The position numbers and the translations under genes were made by a program. Shown piece after piece: positions 10,960 through 23,095 of a stretch of 64,000 bases of DNA. The DNA comes from Ascaphus truei (taxonomy: Eukaryota > Chordata > Amphibia > Anura > Ascaphidae). Location: positions 21,889 through 85,888 of the forward strand of contig WSYH01002485.1 of assembly GCA_036426205.1 (NCBI GenBank), in the 5' to 3' direction. A model generated the notes under the pieces. That model was not told where the DNA came from. It was given only the letters and a program-made list of their open reading frames with translations, and did not search any database. Position 1 is the first letter of the stretch; every line of letters starts with the position of its first letter.

Positions 10960-11190
10960 TACTACATATGTATGTGATGTATGTATTGTATATATATGGT
11001 GTGTGTGTATGTATATGTTATATATATATCGTCTATTGTCTATATATAGATCTATATATCATTATTCTTATATATGTGTATTTATGTCAGTTCTATGTCT
11101 GTCTGTCCCTGTCTGTCGTCTGTCTCGTCTGTCTGTCTATCTCTCTCTCTCTATCTCTCTCTCTCTCTCTCTCTCGCCTCTCTCCTCTTC
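10960..11190. repeat. Compound TA/TATG/CTGT/CT microsatellites
   Basis: Successive TATG, TATA, TCTGTC and CTCTCT simple repeats. Open frames across them are compositional. Confidence 0.85.
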
Positions 11191-11649
11191 ATTCTCTCTC
11201 CTCCCTGGTCCTGTGGCTGTGCGGCAGAAAGGGATTTCTGGCCTATGTTTGAATATCTTATAAACATACCCCAATTGGCAATGTGCAAATTTTTTGCAAA
11301 AGTATATGAACCAGGCTTTATTTGCGATTTTGTCCACACACAACAAATTCACAAAAATGCAAAGTAATCAATGTGCAGGTCACATGGGCCCTAAATATAT
11401 TACCATTTGCGCAACAGTTTGCCAATTTTTGTGAAATTCTGATGATGTAAAATGTAGCAAAAAATACAAAATGTTAAAGAAATTTTGCGAAAAATTTAGC
11501 GAAGCAACTTTGAAAACGTTTGCACGTCTGTTTTTATGCCATAACTGTTGAGTTCAGGGCTGGGAAGGGCTAAAAAAAAAAAGTAGCCGTATTGTGTCAG
11601 ATTAAAAAATAAATTCTGCATTTATTATACATCAGGACATAGGTTTTTG

Positions 11650-11840
11650 GACGCCATTTTAGAAAGACTAGAGCAATATTTGTGCTGTTTTAATAGGAAA
11701 TAAAAAGTATAATTGTAAGTTTGCAGATAAAATCATAGTGGTACTCTGGGTGTATAAAAACAAAATGGTGGTATCCTGGGCGTGTAAATAAGAAGTAATG
11801 GTTCTCTAGGGGTGTAAATAAAACATAGTGGTACCCACCT
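11650..11840 (+). repeat. Degenerate minisatellite, second array of the 3456..3725 type
   Basis: About four units containing ATAGTGGTACTCTGGGTGTAT, with AAATAA between them. The same motif order and strand as the first array show a common origin. Confidence 0.65.
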
Positions 11841-12307
11841 CCATTCCCCCAAGTTCAGATCACACTTTTGACCAGAGGTTGAGTAAGAAAATACATATAG
11901 CTCCTGTTGTTCACTCTTTCTCCCTGATAAAAGTTCCCTTCCTCCCAACGCAAAACAATAGAAGATGGGCAGATCCCCTCTATCTCTTTCTGCCAGAGGG
12001 ACAGCCAAGGGGTTAAGAGGCCTTTTTATGTGTTAAGACACCATGGTGTGGAGAGCAACGCATTGCAGGTCTCCTGTGGGAGGTGTTGATGGGGTTAATA
12101 AAAAAAGGGTGGTCCCTTTGCATGGGATCAATACCCTGCTGGTGGCTGCGGCCCTTTTACAACGCGGCGAGAATGTAATGATATCTGTGTGGGCATCTGT
12201 ATTATATTATGCTGTGCAATATAAATGCAATTACACTGCTGGCAAGCAGAATCCACATGTGCAGCATCTTTGCTGCAAAGCACTTATAATCTTGAAAAAA
12301 ATATCCT

Positions 12308-12368
12308 ATTTAAAAAAAAAAAAAGACCTTTTGCTGCCTGGTTAGGGGAGGGAGGGGGGGGGGGGGGC
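12308..12368. repeat. Poly-A and poly-G runs
   Basis: A 12 to 13 base A run near 12312 and a G-rich run at about 12346..12367. Confidence 0.85.
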
Positions 12369-12419
12369 GTGGGAGCTTTGTTTTGTGTTGCAGGTCCCTC
12401 TGTTAGCAAAGCGAGTAAT

Positions 12420-12875
12420 TCAAACTTTATGGACGTTATCACTCTTCTCTCCACCCTTTTCACATCTCCTGCTCTCTGTCACCTTGAACCCTTTTCCCTC
12501 ACTCCCCCTTACCTGTGGAACCCCCTCACTGTCAGTAACTATCAGTATACACCAAGCACCTCTCCCCACCTTCAAGACAAACCTAAAACCTCCCCTCTTA
12601 AATTAAGCAGCACAAAAGCGTGGACTCGTGGCTACTGTCCCACACCAACAGTCTCTCCTTGTGGCCAAGCTGCCATCTACTAAACATCTTCCCTCACCTG
12701 CTGTCTCTGTAAATCACCCACCATACCACTTAGATTGTAAGCTCTCCGGGGCAGGGATTTCCTTTCCTATTGTCTGACTTTGCTGCACTTATTGTATTAT
12801 AATTCCCTGTATTGTCTTTGTAAAGCGCTGAGTACACTGTGGGCACTATATAAATAAAGATATACATACATACAT
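12420..12875 (+). mobile_element. LINE 3' end, copy B
   Basis: It includes a remnant of a reverse transcriptase C-terminal tail (frame with LTPPYLWNPL at about 12500..12530), then the 3' untranslated part shared with copy A, ending in CTATATAAATAAAGATATACATACA. Broken by frameshifts. Confidence 0.65.
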
Positions 12876-13079
12876 TTACTGAAGTCTCCTAGCTGCAAAA
12901 TCAGTACAAAAATGTTTTCCACAATGAGGTCTGATCCCCCATCGCAATACGGTGATCGCAAAGTCACTTGAGTATAGATTTGGCAATGTTATTACAATAT
13001 GTATTACACCGCTGCTCACCATCTTGGATAGAGGAGGTAAGAGGATTGTCCCAGTAATGAGAAGGTGAAGGCAAACATA

Positions 13080-13340
13080 AAGGGAACTTTTCACTCCCAC
13101 AGGGCTGTACGAATGACATGGGGAAAGGGGATTTCACCAGCAACTAAATGAAAGGGTTTTGTGCAGTAATAGCACTGATAATGTGGAATTCACTACCTAT
13201 TGAGACTGTGATGGCAGATACAGTAGATATGGTTAAGGAAAAGGTTACACATCTTTTTAGAAAGGACACATATATAGGGATATACCAAATAATTTAGAAC
13301 ACAGGAAGAGCATTGATCCAGGGAGAAATCTGATTGCCAT
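13080..13340 (+). pseudogene. LINE ORF2 C-terminal fragment
   Basis: A degenerate plus-strand frame contains WNSLPIETVMAD...VTHLF, the type of sequence found at the end of CR1-like LINE proteins. There is no full domain and it is not connected to other LINE pieces. Confidence 0.5.
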
Positions 13341-13964
13341 TACTGGAGTCAAGATGGATTTCCCCCCCCTTTCTGTTATGCGACACAATTGGTAAATGTT
13401 TCACTGGGTTAGTTAGTTTTCTCAAGAAAAAAGGTCAATAAAAATACGATTATAAATATAGGGGGAGTCTCTTGCCCTATTAGAATTTAAGAAAGGTTGA
13501 ACTGTTTGTGCCTTTTTTCACCCATTAGATTCAAAATCAACAACAGTGCTGGACCAGACCACTGGATTCATTCCAACAACATTTTTTAGTCATCATATTT
13601 TACACATAATGAGCTTGTCTACACATACTATAGTAAAAAGGGCACTGAAGAGATGGGCTTTCACATTGGGCCATGATCGGAGATAGTGACCGAGCACCTG
13701 GGCGCATTATTGCTCTGTAAAAAAGCATGTGAATGCTGAAATGAATTTGCTTACAAACTCCCAGGTGCCTTATTGCTTTTTTGGCAACACTCATTGAAGG
13801 GTGTAAGAGCACCTAGTCCCCACTAGGATCCCGGGAGCTTTCTTGCTACATCTAAATCTGCACCAGGTCATAAAAGCTCGTACACATGAGTAGAAGGTCA
13901 AATCTTTCATTATTAAAGTGTAGGCAAAATTATTCTTCACGTTCCTGACCCTGGACTGTACTTA

Positions 13965-14058
13965 CTAAGCAGTGCTATGCCATAGGACACCATATGGCCT
14001 ACACAAATCAATGGAAAGTAAGGTGCCTTATTGCTTTGCACTGCTTTGTAAATACCAC
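13965..14058. mobile_element. Short inverted-repeat MITE of the ACTAAGCAGTGCTAT family
   Basis: Ends CTTACTAAGCAGTGCTATGC and GCACTGCTTTGTAAATAC are inverted relative to each other around a short centre. Related copies lie in the BMP10 intron at 16150..16670. The superfamily is not determined. Confidence 0.55.
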
Positions 14059-14192
14059 CCACTGCTTCTTACGGACACTTTTAAAAACATATATTATCTG
14101 TACACAGATTCTTAAATAAACTCTTTAAATAAGGAAATACAAAATGTACAAATTTACAAGATAACACATCCATGCACAGCTTTCCCCTATTA

Positions 14193-15139
14193 CTATCTGC
14201 ACCCGCACTCCGACACCACCATGCCCTCGTATTTAAACTTGTAGGTGACTACTCCTGCATCCATGTAGAGCATGGATATGGGGTCCAGTTTGGTGGCGAC
14301 ACAGCAGGCTGTCGATGCCTTCTTGGCATCTTTCATGTGAGCCAGCGTCTGCACAATGGCATGTTTAGTTGGCGTGACGTGTTCCAATAGTGGGTAGGAG
14401 CACACGCCTCGGCACTCGTATGCATCGTACCCGGTTGGGGCAATGATCCAGGAGTCCCATCCGATCTCCTTGAAGTCGATGTAGAGTGGGGTCTTTTTGC
14501 AGTAGTTACCCTTTGCATTTCTCCGGATGCGGGAGCTGGCATCGTAGATAATGTTGGACCTCATCTGCAGCAAGGACTCCTCACTTGGAACTCTGTCCAG
14601 GGTCTCGAGTTCTGCAATCTCCTGACCCAGTGCCTGCTCGTGGTTGATCATCTCGTTAAGTTCCTCCCTCTCCTCCTTCTTGTCAGTGCTCTGGTCGTTT
14701 GAAAAGACAATGAGTAGGGGCATGTGCTTGGTCTCTGGCCTAACATCTATGTCCAGATTTCCCTTTCCGGCCCCTTCTAGATCAATATCCGGGTTTTGGA
14801 TGTGCACTTCAAACCTGCGGGTGGAAGATTCTGACCTACTCCAGCGTCGGATAGCCTCTGTGATATCAAAGGTCTCCCACTCGCTGTTAGTTTCGTAGAC
14901 CAGTCTGGAAGCCAGTTCCACTGCCTTTCTCATGCCTTCTCCCTCATCGCTCTCGTACTCATATAATTCATAAATAGTGACTTTCCTATCCACTCCAGCA
15001 TACATTATCCTGTCCCTCTGAACGAGCGCGTACAGCCTGAGTTCAGCCATGACTATCTCCTCGTGCTGAGGAATGGACACGTTGAAGAGTAGAGGATAGT
15101 TCCTAACCCCCTTGACATCGCTGTATGATGTGGACAAAT
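14193..15139 (-). CDS. BMP10: BMP10, coding exon 2 (prodomain remainder and mature ligand)
   Basis: This exon encodes residues 111 to 425 of a TGF-beta superfamily ligand and ends at TAG (14193..14195). The acceptor is TTTCATTTCAG just before 15139, in phase with exon 1. It carries most of the TGF-beta propeptide, then the dibasic furin site RIRR (about residues 314..317) and a 108-residue mature domain (14196..14519) with seven cysteines in cystine-knot order (YC, EC, GVC, ACC, ECGC). GWDSWIIAP and YKFKYEGM are strongly conserved in this family; the segment [13 protein letters not shown] separates it from the paralogue GDF2/BMP9. In other vertebrates BMP10 is a secreted cardiac ligand signalling through ALK1 and type II receptors. 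No polyadenylation signal was recognised close downstream. Confidence 0.97.
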
Positions 15140-15187
15140 CTGAAATGAAAAAATATATCACATCAGAAAGACAGAGGGGAGGGGGGG

Positions 15188-15480
15188 GTGTGATGCCACC
15201 GTATAAATCCTTGGTAAGATCTCACCTAGAGCATTGTATGTAGTTATGAAAAACATATTCAGAAGGACGTATATAAATTGGAGATTGTGCAAGGAAGGGT
15301 TACTAAAGTGGTGCACGGTCTCTAAGCCACAAACTTTATTAGGAAAGACTAAAGAACATGTACAGTTTGGAGGAGAGAAGGGAAAAGATCGAATTGAAAC
15401 TTTCTAAAGCCAAGGATCTAATAGGATCTGCGGTTTCAGAGCAAATTGGAAAATCCATAGACTGGGTACGCCAGGGGGGC
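15188..15480 (+). pseudogene. LINE ORF2 C-terminal fragment in BMP10 intron
   Basis: A plus-strand frame with [13 protein letters not shown] and then SLEERREKIELKLSKAKDLI resembles the conserved region after the catalytic core of CR1-type reverse transcriptases. It is degenerate, short and opposite in strand to BMP10. Confidence 0.55.
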
Positions 15481-16149
15481 GTTTATCTGCCAACAATTTA
15501 TATGTTTCTATAACAAAAACATACTCATCGCATTTATAATAATAATAATTATTATTATTATTTCCTGCATTGTGTTGCAAGCCCCTCTGATGTAAGAAAA
15601 AGGGTTACATTTGTTATTACTCAGTTCTTCTTTCTCCCTCCCTCACATGATCATACACGCTCCTCTCCATCTCGCAGCCCCCAGCACCTCCTTGGGTTGC
15701 TAGGAGCAGGTACCCTGAAATAGCACTGCTAAACATTGCAACCTAGCTGAATGGAGAGCTCTGCTCAGCGTCTCCTCACACTGCTCCTAGCTCCGTCCCG
15801 TGCTGTTAGCACCTTTCGTGCCTGAGAACTTGTGTCCAGGACATTCACACACTTGTTTGAAGTCGAAGAGAGAACAGGGGTTTGAACATATGGTGAAATG
15901 GGTTGGGCTGATCATCTAATGGACTGGGAGAGACTAAATAACATGGACGGTGTAATGTGCAGTCCCACTAACAAATACCATACCTTGGGAGGATTAAACC
16001 TTGATCTCTCTCAGGTTCTTATTTCATATGCTGTAAAGCTGTTTTCCATAGGTTGGAAAAGATTTTAGTTTCAATCATCTAAACAGATCTGATCTCTTCT
16101 CCAGCGCAGAAAATATTTAATCGCAGCGTATCAAATAGGTGCCATAGAA

Positions 16150-16670
16150 TTTAAACATGCAGGCCCATGTCAACTAAGCAGTGCAATTTAATAAGCCAAT
16201 TTCTGGTGCCGGAAGACACCTTACATCCTATTTACTTTAACCGGTCATATGGTGTCTTCTGGTGCCGGAAGGTGTCTTGTTGGGTAGCACCTCTTAGTTG
16301 GGTGGCCCACAATCTCTCTGAAAAGAAGTTAGTAATACACAGGGAAAATAAGGTACTCTTAACCACTTTAAGGGGTTAAATATATTCAAATATTGTAGAG
16401 AGATTGTCCCATATTCACTAGGCAGTTCTATTCCATTAGATAAAAGACAGAAATATACCTTAAGATACCTTCCATGTCAGAAGACACCTTACTGCCCATC
16501 ACACAACGACCTGTAAAGGGTTATATTTTCTATGTGTCTTATGGAGTAAGACTGCTTAGTAAATACAGCCCTTTATGGTCCATTCACTTTAATGAGACTG
16601 TAATGTGTCTTGCAGCATTTTCTACGTGTCTTGTGGAGTAGCACTGCTTGGTAAATCTGGCGTCATGTGT
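16150..16670. mobile_element. Cluster of ACTAAGCAGTG-family MITE copies
   Basis: At least two to three related units are present. One has inverted ends CCCATATTCACTAGGCAGT (about 16409) and ACTGCTTAGTAAATACAG (about 16548..16568). Others begin near 16160 (CAACTAAGCAGTGCAAT) and end near 16655 (AGCACTGCTTGGTAAAT). Internal GTGTCTT and GACACC motifs recur. Confidence 0.55.
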
Positions 16671-16679
16671 TAGCCAGAC

Positions 16680-16830
16680 TTATCTGCTGTCAATTCCTGT
16701 GTGAGTGAAAAAGCATTGACCCACAATGAGTAAAACCCAAACTGTGAGATACGCGATATTCAGGGTTTGGTGAGCCTGTTTTCTAATGAGTAAGCCTTGC
16801 TCCAGGTGAGTAATACTTGGCTGGGCTGTG
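16680..16830 (+). repeat. Dispersed AATGAGTRAG repeat, block 1
   Basis: GTGAGTGA, AATGAGTAA, AATGAGTAAG and GTGAGTAA recur at short intervals. Similar blocks are at about 18190..18320, 18695..18760 and 23645..24190. Confidence 0.45.
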
Positions 16831-17069
16831 TTCCAAGAATGTTCCAAATGGGAAGCAAACAGAAGCTCAACATACTTTGCAGTTCAACAAAACATTGCTG
16901 TTCTTGTCATTTAATGTAATATTACATAGCAGATATTACATAGCGGATATAAAGTTCACTGCTTTGCCGTTTATTCCACTTTCATTAGCTTCTTTGTCAT
17001 TATTATTATTAATAATAAACTCTCTAAAAGGCACCAACATATTCCGCAGCACTAAAATTGGGGTATGAA

Positions 17070-18180
17070 AGACAATTATTATTACAATGGGGGAGGGTAA
17101 AGAAAACAATACAATTTACAGCAGTCCTACCAGCTTTGGAAGCTTGTCCCCCATGTGTTGGCTTGAACACCCCGGAGCAAAGATGTGATTTGCATCATCA
17201 CGCTCCACCCACTCCAGCACGATGACAATAATCACATCATCATGCCCTGCCCACCCCGGAAGAACACGGCTCCACAGTGTGAAAGCCGGCCGGACAACCC
17301 CTTTTCACTGCTCCCTGGGTTTCTATACTCCAAGAAACAACGAGAAACGGGATGAAACTGGGTGTCACACAGTAGGACCATGTGAGTTGGCCAGTCGGAT
17401 TCAGGAAGTAATAATAACATATTACATACACCGGTTCAGTAGTTGCAAAGCTTACAAAAGTTTTAAAGTGCGTTTTCAGGGCGCCTGTATGTGTGCGAAG
17501 TGTGCAGGAAATTCCACAGGTGGGGAGTCGAGAGTGAGAAAAGGTTATGAGGGAGGAACAGAGGAGAAGACTAGGGCGGAGCAGCGAGGCAGTGTCGGAG
17601 AGTACTGTATGTGGAACTGGGATCAGAGATGTATACAGGATTTCAAGAGTTGCTTGTGATACATATGACAGAATATTGATACATTGCTAGTATAGGGATT
17701 CATAATATCAGCGTAGTCGTGAGTGTTCCAGGCGTAATGAGACCCCCATATACAAAGATTGGGGTAGAGAAATTCCCTGGATTTTATCTTTTGAATTAAT
17801 TTATGTAAGCAGCCCTTTAATGTGAAATGAAATATAACTGAGAGTTAATGAGATTTTAATTGTAAGCAGGCTTGGAGCAGGAAAGATAGAGGCCCTGTGT
17901 TCTGATTGTTTGCTTATTCACAGATTCAATCACACGCCAGTTGTTAAACTCTCTAAACGTAACGAAATATAACAGTGTCATAAACTGGATTTTTATGGTA
18001 AGGGTGGAACTGGTTCAGTTCTGGATTGTAACCTTCAACTCAAATCCTTTTGTTATGAACCATGTCCGCGATCATTCCAATTAGAATTATTGGAGATTGT
18101 GTTCCAGATGGAGGTGTGAATGTTAAGGCCAATAATGGACAGCAATGGGAGTTTTCTGCTTCTTTACCAATGTCAATATG
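17070..18180. other. Unassigned intronic stretch
   Basis: A 145-codon open frame at 17222..17659 has no recognisable domain and low credibility. Nothing else was identified. Confidence 0.35.
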
Positions 18181-18189
18181 CAAAATTAT

Positions 18190-18330
18190 TTAAGCTGTCT
18201 TCCAATGAGTGAGGTACTGCACACTCAAAGGGAGAGATACTTTTTTCCAGTGTGGAACTCGTTGCAAATGTACAAGACAGCCTTCCAGTGAGTAAGGAAC
18301 ACATTCAAATGGAGAGATACTACCTTCTTT
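18190..18330 (+). repeat. Dispersed AATGAGTRAG repeat, block 2
   Basis: Two units of about 85 bp with CTTCCARTGAGTRAGG, then CACA...TCAAA, then GGAGAGATACT. Confidence 0.55.
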
Positions 18331-18339
18331 GGTTTAGAT

Positions 18340-18660
18340 TATGGCGCTAGCGCACTCGTGTGCGCGTTCATGCACCAACCTCAAATTGCCTAATACCTAT
18401 GTGGCCTCTTCGTGCGCGCACGACGAAGCACGATGGTGCGACCGTGATTTGAAGAAACAAAAAAAAACGTTTTTCCAAACGCGGCCGCATGACATCCATG
18501 TCACGTGAGCGGTTTAGCCAATGAGGGCGAACCAGCTTCGCGACATGTCTGCTCGCCTCCGCAACGCCTACTAAACGCCTCCCCAATCTCCTGCAGCCAA
18601 ACTCACCGAACGCTGGTGCTGCAGGAGTGTGCGAGGCTATGCGCAAGTTGCACAGGTAAT
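18340..18660. mobile_element. GC-rich MITE related to 60184..60583
   Basis: It shares CACGTGAGCGG, CCAATGAGGGCGAACCAGC and GACAT blocks with the GC-rich elements at 60184..60583 and 54873..55115, in the same general order. CpG-rich against an AT-rich intron. The boundaries are approximate and no clear terminal repeats were found here. Confidence 0.5.
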
Positions 18661-18759
18661 ATAAGCTTAACCTAATAGTGACACTCACTGCAAAGGAGAC
18701 GGACTTGTAATGAGTGGGACTGCTTTCAAATGAGTGAGACACTATCTTCCAATGAAACT

Positions 18760-19860
18760 TGACCAGCTCTGATATCATCTAGCAGCCATTCTGTGTTAAT
18801 ATGCAAAAATCAAAATCAGTTAATACCAGAACCATTTTCAGTAACACCCCAAGGAGGAAGGGTCTCTCCCTCTCCCTCTCTGTGTTTTGCAGCATTCTGC
18901 CTTACAGCCCCAGAGATGGTTATGTAATGACCAGCAGCGACACTACACTGAGTTGTGTCTGTCACATTTTGCCACAAAGTAGTACTGTTGTGCTGAAGAT
19001 GCATCGATTCAAGATGGCGACCCTGAGCAGTTCCCAGGACTAGAAGCTGCACCTGGAAATCTCCCTGCTAATCACTCTCTATTAAAAGCTAAGATGTTGG
19101 AAGTTAAGTGATCTGTGTATTTCTCAGAGATGTGATTAGGATGGACGGTGACTGTAATGGGAACAGACGAGTTCATCCTCTAGTGATAGAATATTTCCAC
19201 ACGAGATTTCATCCAACGCCAGGGATCACATGCCAGTTCTAAATAAATGAAGCCATCATTAATGCGATGATTCTCAGATCTGACAGAATTTTCTGTTACA
19301 CATGTAAAGAACTCTTTGGGAATACAAGCAAACGACTGCAGTATGATGCACACGGTTTTCCCACGTCCAATAAAACATGGATTAATGATCTGCAAAAATG
19401 GGGGATGTCAATGTTACGGAATCCAGATCTGAGAGAGCTCAGCCCTGGACCATACACACAAAATATAAATGTATAATTCACGTACAACCCCTTATGTTTA
19501 TAGGGATGCGACTGGTGTGTGACAGTAAATAAACAAAAGAAGAGAATTATAATGCAAGCACTATTCTCTCCAACGTAATGACTTCAGAATCCTACAGTTT
19601 ATTCCAATCCTTCCAATTTCCCTACAGATTCAGTATTTGCATGATACTCATTATGACACCGGGATCCATCATCGTGCTCCGATGTGGGGGATCGCATCCC
19701 AAGCCGGTGTATACTGACACTGACTTGAATGGCAGTTAACACCGGATCCAACTTGCTAAATCTGCCACTTAGTTCTCTACTTAAACCTACTTTTCAGAAG
19801 GGACCGAAATGCAATTGGGGTTAAAGAAGTCATTCTGGAGAGAAAACAACGACCCCGCTA
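18760..19860. other. Unassigned intronic stretch
   Basis: No protein-like frame. A short MITE-like unit may lie around 19655..19770, but its ends are not clear. Confidence 0.35.
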
Positions 19861-19875
19861 AAATGGTTTGTATAT

Positions 19876-19955
19876 AATATACTGTATGTATATATATATA
19901 TATATATTTATATATATGTGTGTGTGTATACAGATATATATATATATTATATGAA
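19876..19955. repeat. TA/TG microsatellite
   Basis: Alternating TATA and TGTG repeats. Confidence 0.9.
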
Positions 19956-20269
19956 CAGAAATGGTAGGGGCATTTCTACAATAATAATGTGTATGCTGCC
20001 CGTGGAGATTATGCCTTTCCATTTATGCTGTCAAGTTTTCTTGAGGTGATGTTTTTTTTATTTGTATTCAGTTGTATTTATTATTGTTTTTTTTATTTTA
20101 TTTTTTAATCAGAATATAAATGTAGCTAGTGAATACAAATCTGTATACCAGTGCGGCTTGATCTTTGCACTCACTCTGGCCAATAAGAAATGGTATCACT
20201 ACTGAAATACTCTCTTCTAGGAAGCAATTGTTTTGCTAGATTAAGTCTCAAGACTCAAGAGGGGATTCT

Positions 20270-20400
20270 AACTAAATATATAGATATATATATAATATAT
20301 ATAGTATTATAATATATTATATATATAATATACAGTATATATATATATATATATATATGTATATACATATATATATATATAGATATATATATATATATGA
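20270..20400. repeat. TA microsatellite
   Basis: Long imperfect (TA)n tract. Confidence 0.9.
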
Positions 20401-20536
20401 GCAAGACAAGTATGAAGTTCACATCAGTGATGAGTAATATCACTGCCTTTGAAGTGCGGGAACATTGAACATTGTATCCCACTCTCAGCTCTCCTTATGA
20501 CCTTGGACAAATAACTTTATCTTTCTGCGCCAAAGC

Positions 20537-20650
20537 CACCAATATTAGATTATAAGCTCTTTGAAACAGGGACTCACTGGGCAAGTAAAACTCCACATAT
20601 CGCGTTACATACATTGTAAGCGCTATATAAGAAGAAAATAATATTATTTT
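20537..20650 (+). mobile_element. LINE/SINE 3' tail fragment
   Basis: TTAGATTATAAGCTCTTTG, then CAGGGACTCACTGG, then GTAAGCGCTATATAAGAAGAAAATAATA. The layout is the same as the LINE ends at 8425..8580 and 12725..12865, but it is a different subfamily. Confidence 0.55.
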
Positions 20651-22450
20651 AAAAAAAAAGTTAAAAAAACAAACGCTAAATATTTTGAGTGTTTTTTTTT
20701 TTATATAAACACTTTTTGGTACAGATGAGGGAGGGTGGCAGGTTGGAAGTAGTTATAATGAGCACCACCAGTCTTACACCAGTGATTCCATGTGGAAGAG
20801 TCTATTTTTGAAACGTACCACCTTAAAGCCAAAAAATAAATGTTCTAATGAGATTTCTGTGAGCGAAAAAAGAGAAACAATGATCATGCAAAGATTTATT
20901 GACTGTACTTTTTCAAAACGTATAGCCCAGTGGGAGCTGGGAAAGTTTAGCTCTGATTAAAGACAGACGTCTTGACTGTATAATGTTCACTTACGGACTT
21001 AAGCTGGGGAAAAGCCAGAGCCCTGCAACACACACCCTTTGCATTCACTTCACATTAGAGTTTCAAAACAGGGCTAAGAAATTAACCCACCGTCCCTGTA
21101 CAATATATGCAGCCAATGAATTGTAAGGTATAGAAAAACAAGAGCAGGGGTGATTGGAAGCAAAGCTAGGCTTTCTGCTTAAGATGGGAACTACTGTACT
21201 TAGAAATTCACCTTGGTTCATGAGGACACGACCATGTACGTTACAGATGCCTTGGTGTGAAGGACCTAGATGAGAGGTTCCCAACCGTTTTCGTTTTTTA
21301 CGAAAAATCCATATTTATATGATTTAGTGGCTGAGTCTCCCTATAAAATTATCAAAAGTTAGCAATGCATTGCGAGCCCCCTGGCAATGAAGGGGGTTAA
21401 GTTATTTGTAGTCACGCTAATAACGGTGTTTGTCAAAAGTATTTGAAATGTAATTGAAAAAAAATGTTCCATTGACAAAATTCATGTCAACCGTGATGCA
21501 GCTCTGAAGGGTGATTGTAGGTGGCAGTACCCTGGTTAAGATGAGGGATGGAGAGAGGGTTTACTCAGGGATTATTTTCTCAGCCTGAAATGAAGGATTT
21601 CAAGTACACAACCTAGGCCAAGGACTCCACAGACAGTACTGTGGCCCCATCCCATTTTAAAAAGCCTTCCAAATATACTGTGTGTAGCAACAAGTAACAC
21701 AGCAAAAAGTCAGTTGGTGCTTGAGTGTGGGGAAGAACCTTGACCTTCATCCTCTTTGAAATTGAATGTGCAGCATTGTATAGCAATGATAAGTATCTCT
21801 ACGTGTATCCAGCCCCCACACTTCTTGTCCTTTTGAAGGTAAATTGAATTTAAAGTGGATAAATCCTGCAGAAATGTTGATTACCTTTTTACCTGCCCCA
21901 CCTAAGTCTAACCCACATTACTGACTATTAATGACTATAGGTGAGGCCTTTCTCACATTAGAACTTCTTCTCTACAGAAAGCCCAGCTGATGTTAACCCC
22001 TTCACTGCCAGAGGGGCCTGCAATACTCTGTAAAGTAGTTAAGAAAGGAAGCTTTTTCAGAGATCCGTTGTGCGTGTTGTGTTACAATGTGAATCCTATG
22101 CTGCGATATTGCAAATGTTGTGATATGTCGCGATAGGCCGTGCTTAGAGGTGTGTGAACGCTGTCCATTCAAAAATGTTTGTGCACATATACTAAGGATT
22201 TGGGACGGCGGAGAAAAGATTATGAAAGTCCCTGGGACTTGCAACAGAAGGGTTTTAAAATTTGTGAAAACATAGTCACATTTTGTCAGTAATTTTGACA
22301 AAATTGGAAAACAACCTGCAATTTGTTTGCTAATTTTAATGGCTGAGGAAGATGGCAGCTGTAGGACAAGTTTTTGGTGGCTTTTTAGCAATGAATGAAC
22401 TCTGACAGTTTTTTGAAGATTCAGACATTTTTACACATCTCCAATTGTAC
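20651..22450. other. Unassigned intronic stretch next to BMP10 exon 1
   Basis: No conserved frame or repeat was recognised. A 129-codon minus-strand frame at 22002..22391 lies in the intron and matches nothing known. Confidence 0.35.
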
Positions 22451-22523
22451 AGCCGTCAAGGCTGGGGTCCCCAGTCACACCCATGCTCCCCCCCCTCCCC
22501 CGGAGCAAACCCCAACCTCTTAC

Positions 22524-22854
22524 CTTCGTTTTTGAAACTGCGTACAATATTCGCTGAAGGCATGGTGGATCTATCCATAGCAAACTTGTTATAAAGCTCC
22601 AGCATGTATTCTGGAGGCTCCACCTTGACAGGTGCCTGGACTGGGATCCCAGAGAGGTTGAGGGTCTTCAGGAAATCATCCTTCATGGTTTCCAGCAGGG
22701 AGTTGAAATCAAACCCATCCTGTTCTGAGAGGACTTCGTCAAACAAAGGCAAGTCATCTTCCAAAGGTTCCTCCAAGCCCATGATGGGACTGCCCGAAAC
22801 ACATTGAACCAATAAAATCAAGGCCACATATGCCCGCAGAGAGATGGGATCCAT
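22524..22854 (-). CDS. BMP10: BMP10, coding exon 1 (signal peptide and start of prodomain)
   Basis: This exon encodes residues 1 to 110 plus the first base of codon 111. The start ATG at 22854..22852 has A at -3 and G at +4. Residues 1 to about 21 form a signal peptide with a hydrophobic core ([12 protein letters not shown]). The following prodomain has [18 protein letters not shown] and [13 protein letters not shown], the latter typical of TGF-beta propeptides. The donor GAAG/GTAAGAGG lies at 22524/22523. The frame continues into intron sequence for some codons, which are not part of the protein. Joining the exons gives 425 residues, matching family size. Confidence 0.95.
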
Positions 22855-22913
22855 GGTCAGATTTCGCTCCTGCTCTAATTAATCTCAACTGCCAATTGTC
22901 TCCGGCGTGCCTG

Positions 22914-22920
22914 TTTTATT
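22914..22920 (-). promoter_or_regulatory. Possible TATA-like box upstream of BMP10
   Basis: The minus strand reads GAATAAAACAGG about 60 bp upstream of the ATG, a plausible TATA-like position for a short 5' leader. Weak: a single motif with no other support. Confidence 0.25.
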
Positions 22921-22989
22921 CTCTAGAGAGTACACTGCTTTTGTCATCTGCAGTTGACAAGTTTGGAAACTCTCGTCTGAAACTTGTGA

Positions 22990-23000
22990 CCATTCTCTCT

Positions 23001-23036
<36 letters not shown>

Positions 23037-23095
23037 TGCACACACACAGCCCTTGCTCTCTCCCTCCCTCCCTCTCTCTCTCTCTTCTCTCTAAA
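22990..23095. repeat. CT and CA microsatellites upstream of BMP10
   Basis: (CT)n, then (CA)n, then (CT)n/CCCT tracts. Confidence 0.9.

Larger units (their letters stand above)
15140..22523 (-). other. BMP10: BMP10 intron
   Basis: A 7384-bp phase-1 intron bounded by GTAAGA (minus strand, from 22523) and TTTCATTTCAG (ending 15140). It contains a LINE fragment, several small MITEs, AT microsatellites and GAGTGAG-type repeats, but no recognisable nested gene. Confidence 0.9.

Noticed and set aside
15140..15161. Upstream ATG giving a longer frame for BMP10 exon 2
   Set aside because: These codons lie before the CAG acceptor, in the intron; the exon 1 donor is in the matching phase, so translation starts in exon 1.
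17222..17659. 145-codon open frame in the BMP10 intron
   Set aside because: No domain, signal or repeat of known proteins; compatible with chance.
22456..22523. C-terminal extension of the BMP10 exon 1 frame
   Set aside because: It lies after a consensus GTAAGA donor and is intronic.
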